64,000 bases of DNA. It comes from Actinoplanes flavus (GTDB lineage Bacteria > Actinomycetota > Actinomycetes > Mycobacteriales > Micromonosporaceae). Shown in pieces: positions 61,780-64,000 of this stretch. The stretch is from the NCBI RefSeq assembly GCF_017592555.1, contig NZ_JAGFNS010000002.1, positions 124,001 through 188,000 of the forward strand, given 5' to 3'. Each line of letters begins with the position of its first letter. Position 1 is the first letter of the stretch. The notes under the pieces were generated by a model. The model had not been told where the DNA came from. It made no database searches and worked only from the letters and a program-made list of their open reading frames with translations. Both the position numbers and the translations under genes were made by a program.

Positions 61780-63186
61780 TCACGCTCGGGAGCCGGGGAC
61801 CCCAGTGAGGTGCCGGCGGGGTATGACGAGTTGGCGCAGCAGAGTCGCGGTGAAGCTGCGGTAGCCGTTGTCGATACCGAGCGACAGATCGTTGGCCTGG
61901 GCTTGTACTTGCGGGTCGTCCAGCATGGCGAGGACGGATTCGACCGGAAGCCCGGAGATGACGACCAGGCCGTGGTTGATGGGCAGTCGGCCCGCTGGCA
62001 GTCGGATGCCGGTCAGGCGCCGGGCGATGCGCGGGACGAGCACGGCGTCGCGGTCGAGCGGCAGCCGTCCGGTGAATGTCTCGGGTGGCAGCCAGCGCAC
62101 GGCCCGGCGGCCCCGTTTGGGCATGCGGTGCAGGGTCGCGTCGAGGTGCGCCAGGACGGCCCGCGGCGGTTCGGTGGTGTCGGTCGCCAGGGCCCACTTG
62201 CGAGCGGGCCGTACCGCTTCTCCGTCGATGTCGGCGGGTTCCACGACCGGCATGAGGTGCTCGGCGGGCAGGCCGCTGTCGGGGCCGACGATGAAGATGC
62301 CGTCCGGTCCGAGCCAGGGTGCCAGGCGGATCTCTGCGATGTCGCGCAGCGGGACGCCGTCGACGGCGGGTAGGGGTGTCAGCCAGAACGGTTCTGTGCC
62401 GAGCGGGCGCCCCGATCGGCTGGGGGTGAGGATGAGGCTGACTGGGTGGACCCGCGCTACGGTTCCCCTGCGTCGGGTTTTCGGCCGGTAGAACGTGGAT
62501 TCGGCGTCGAGACGGTGGACACCGGCGACGGAGTACCGGGTGCCGAGCCTGCGGCGCAGCTCGCCGGAGCCGGAGTTGAGCAGCCACCGGTCCGCGGTGA
62601 TTAGGCCGATGTGCCCGTCGCGGGTGATGACATCTGCCGAGCGGTCGAGGTAGGCGTACAGCAGGTCAGCGCGGGCGTGCGCGGGGACGATGGCCTCGTA
62701 GTCGATTCGGTACCCGGCGGGTAGGTTCGCCAGGCGCCAGTACGGAGGATTCGCGGCGATGACATCCCAGATCCCGGTGGGGACCGGCGATAGCAGGAAG
62801 TCGTGGTCTTCGACGATTTCGTTCGCGGCACGCCATGCTGCGGGCGAGGTCCAGCCACGCTCGCACAGGTGAGCGGATACGGCTCTGCGGGCGTCGGCCA
62901 CTGCTTCGCGGTAGAACTCGTATCCGTGCACGCGTCGGGTGGCTTCCTCGACGTCGTTGACGTCGAGGTCCAGCCGGCGCAGCGCCGCTACCAGGAAGCC
63001 GCCATTGCCGGCTCCGGGGTCGAGCAGTCGGCAGCCTTGTGCGGGCCAGTCGAGTTGGTCGAGCAGCGCTTCGATCTCCGGGGTGGCGGTGTAGATACCC
63101 GTTGCCTGATGGATTGCGGCGATGTCGATTTGCCGCTGGTCCAGCAGGTCGAGAGAGAGTTGTTCGGTGGTTGCGCCAGGTTGCAT
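61780..63186 (-). CDS. Adenine-N6 DNA methyltransferase (Eco57I-like), solitary
   Basis: A 468-aa protein; ATG 63186 follows GAAAGG. SAM motif I is LLDPGAGNGGFLVAAL (55-70), the acidic strand 2 HGYEFYREAV (88-97), and catalytic motif IV ANPPYW (146-151), the pattern of gamma-class N6-adenine methyltransferases related to Eco57I/TaqI. The C-terminal half (from about 210) is the target-recognition part. There is no nuclease motif and no adjacent restriction gene, so it is likely an orphan modifier, perhaps protecting the element from host restriction. Normal length for a methyltransferase-only protein. Confidence 0.88.
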   Translation of the reverse strand: MQPGATTEQLSLDLLDQRQIDIAAIHQATGIYTATPEIEALLDQLDWPAQGCRLLDPGAGNGGFLVAALRRLDLDVNDVEEATRRVHGYEFYREAVADARRAVSAHLCERGWTSPAAWRAANEIVEDHDFLLSPVPTGIWDVIAANPPYWRLANLPAGYRIDYEAIVPAHARADLLYAYLDRSADVITRDGHIGLITADRWLLNSGSGELRRRLGTRYSVAGVHRLDAESTFYRPKTRRRGTVARVHPVSLILTPSRSGRPLGTEPFWLTPLPAVDGVPLRDIAEIRLAPWLGPDGIFIVGPDSGLPAEHLMPVVEPADIDGEAVRPARKWALATDTTEPPRAVLAHLDATLHRMPKRGRRAVRWLPPETFTGRLPLDRDAVLVPRIARRLTGIRLPAGRLPINHGLVVISGLPVESVLAMLDDPQVQAQANDLSLGIDNGYRSFTATLLRQLVIPRRHLTGVPGSRA

Positions 63187-63637
63187 GTGTCGCCTTTCGT
63201 CGTTGGCGGCGCGGGCCGGCGTGACGGAGGCCGTTCAACACGTCATGAGGGGGCGGTGACGGGTCGTGTCCCGATCCGGATGCCGTGGGCTCGGTCGCTG
63301 CGGCGGCGCCGGGCAGTGAGGGGGTGGGTTCACGCGGGCTGCCTGATGCAGCGGCGAACAGGGGTGATCTGCTCGACATCGGGGACCGCGGCCAGGGCGT
63401 CACGCGGGAGACATCGAGGCAGTGCAGTAGGGAGGCGCGGCCGCAGAGCGATGGTCCGGTTCGGCAGAGAGAGGAAGCATCGCCGAGGGCGGGCCGACCA
63501 TTGCGCCGCGCAAGCTACCGGCGCGCATCCGGAATGCTCCGGTCGAAGTGACGGATCCTGAGCCGGTGCACGCTTGGCGTCGATCACCGCTCCGAGACGG
63601 TGAAGCCGGCGGTAGGACGCGGGATCATTCAAACGGG
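63187..63637. other. Intergenic region between methyltransferase and right-edge gene
   Basis: About 450 bases. A minus-strand frame at 63330-63632 (Arg/Pro-rich, TTG start, no ribosome site) is not called. The left end should contain the methyltransferase promoter. Confidence 0.4.
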
Positions 63638-63673
63638 ATGCTGCCCGGCCGATGCGAATCGGCCGGGCAGCAT
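63638..63673 (-). terminator. Perfect 16-bp hairpin after the right-edge gene
   Basis: ATGCTGCCCGGCCGAT, GCGA (a GNRA-type loop on the plus strand), ATCGGCCGGGCAGCAT, starting eight bases beyond the minus-strand stop at 63681. No T-run; likely terminator or mRNA 3' end hairpin. Confidence 0.65.
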
Positions 63674-63680
63674 GTCATGA

Positions 63681-64000
63681 CTACGGCATCAGGGTGGCGG
63701 TGGCCTTCTCGGCGGACTCGGATGAGACGGTGAAGCCGGCTACGGTTCCGGACTCCAGGGCGGAGGCGATGCCTGACTGGTCGGCCGGGCGTCCGTGCAG
63801 CTGCTCGTCGGTGACGGTGAAGGTGACCGTGTGCGTGGTGACCGGAAGCTCGACCGCGTCCAGCTGGTAGATGTCGATGAGTTCGCGGTACAGGCGGCGA
63901 TACTCCGCCTCGTTGTAACCGAGGTCGACGGCCTTGCGGATGGCCATCTTCAGGCGGGCCTTCGTGACGAACGGGTCGGTGCCGTCGGCGGCGGTGAACC
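63681..64000 (-). CDS. C-terminal part of an unknown protein (runs off the right edge)
   Basis: The frame is open to the window edge; the internal ATG 63947 is probably not the start, because coding-like sequence (DGTDPFVTKARLK) continues upstream of it. The visible 106 residues include KAVDLGYNEAEYRRLYRELI and TTHTVTFTVTDEQLHGRP and end at 63681, just before a strong hairpin. No family recognised; the alternating beta and helix pattern suggests a small alpha/beta domain. Confidence 0.6.
   Translation of the reverse strand, partial: FTAADGTDPFVTKARLKMAIRKAVDLGYNEAEYRRLYRELIDIYQLDAVELPVTTHTVTFTVTDEQLHGRPADQSGIASALESGTVAGFTVSSESAEKATATLMP

Noticed and set aside
61475..62587. 370-codon minus-strand open frame
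   Set aside because: Out-of-frame shadow of the DNA methyltransferase gene; almost entirely Arg, Pro and His.
1..64000. CRISPR arrays, tRNA and rRNA genes
   Set aside because: Scanned for regularly spaced repeats and tRNA-like cloverleaf ends; none recognised by eye, though a tRNA could be missed without a covariance search.

Overview
The window is high-GC DNA with actinomycete features: GTG starts, strings of 4-nt start/stop overlaps, apparently leaderless promoters, a SAV2177-type methyltransferase, a DUF3558 lipoprotein relic and an actinobacterial SCO6880-type conjugation cluster. A Micromonosporaceae-like host is plausible, but the genus cannot be fixed. No rRNA, tRNA, CRISPR array, replication initiator or integrase was recognised, so chromosome, integrated conjugative element and plasmid cannot be told apart.

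Layout. (1) 0-13.7 kb is a defence island: a truncated NACHT-type N-terminal relic, a small membrane protein, a 1303-aa STAND-type NTPase with helical repeats, and a complete minus-strand four-gene Wadjet-like operon (jetA-jetB-jetC-jetD). (2) 13.9-18.8 kb is a patchy zone: a decayed ISL3-type transposase, a HTH plus SAM-methyltransferase protein, an XRE regulator and an unknown protein. (3) 18.9-24.2 kb is a compact plus-strand biosynthetic cluster: a YkuD-like membrane-anchored protein, small proteins, a GNAT-like protein, an asparagine-synthetase-like protein with altered active-site motifs, a 33-aa peptide gene and a PLP decarboxylase. (4) 24.6-27.1 kb is an intact IS21-family element. (5) 27.5-38.9 kb is a type IV secretion/conjugation operon: ParA-like ATPase, small membrane protein, VirB6-like, SCO6880-like, VirB4-like and VirD4-like proteins, accessory proteins, a lipoprotein and a peptidoglycan hydrolase. 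(6) 39.2-41.4 kb holds a MarR regulator, an amber-interrupted lipoprotein gene and a nucleotidyltransferase of the drug-resistance type. (7) 41.4-49.6 kb is an eight-gene minus-strand operon (aminotransferase, methyltransferase, nucleotidyltransferase, APH-fold kinase, HPr-kinase-like protein, Gfo/Idh oxidoreductase, HxGH cytidylyltransferase, Nudix hydrolase). It looks like an unassigned small-molecule pathway and is flanked by a divergent XRE/TPR regulator. (8) 51-58.3 kb has a TrmO-like protein, a DUF3800-like protein, a MobF relaxase-helicase and a divergent AT-hook-like protein around a candidate oriT. (9) 58.7-64 kb carries small unknown genes, an FAD monooxygenase and a solitary adenine-N6 DNA methyltransferase.

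How it fits together: regions 5 and 8 supply what conjugation needs (relaxase, coupling protein, ATPases, channel, wall hydrolase), and regions 3 and 7 look like metabolic cargo. A 30-bp repeated element precedes both the region 3 cluster and the transfer operon, suggesting shared control. The least explained structure is in region 9: three same-orientation hairpins that keep a fixed foot with a C-C mismatch while their stems change sequence. Two of them lie in duplicated gene leaders with the same spacing to the start codon.
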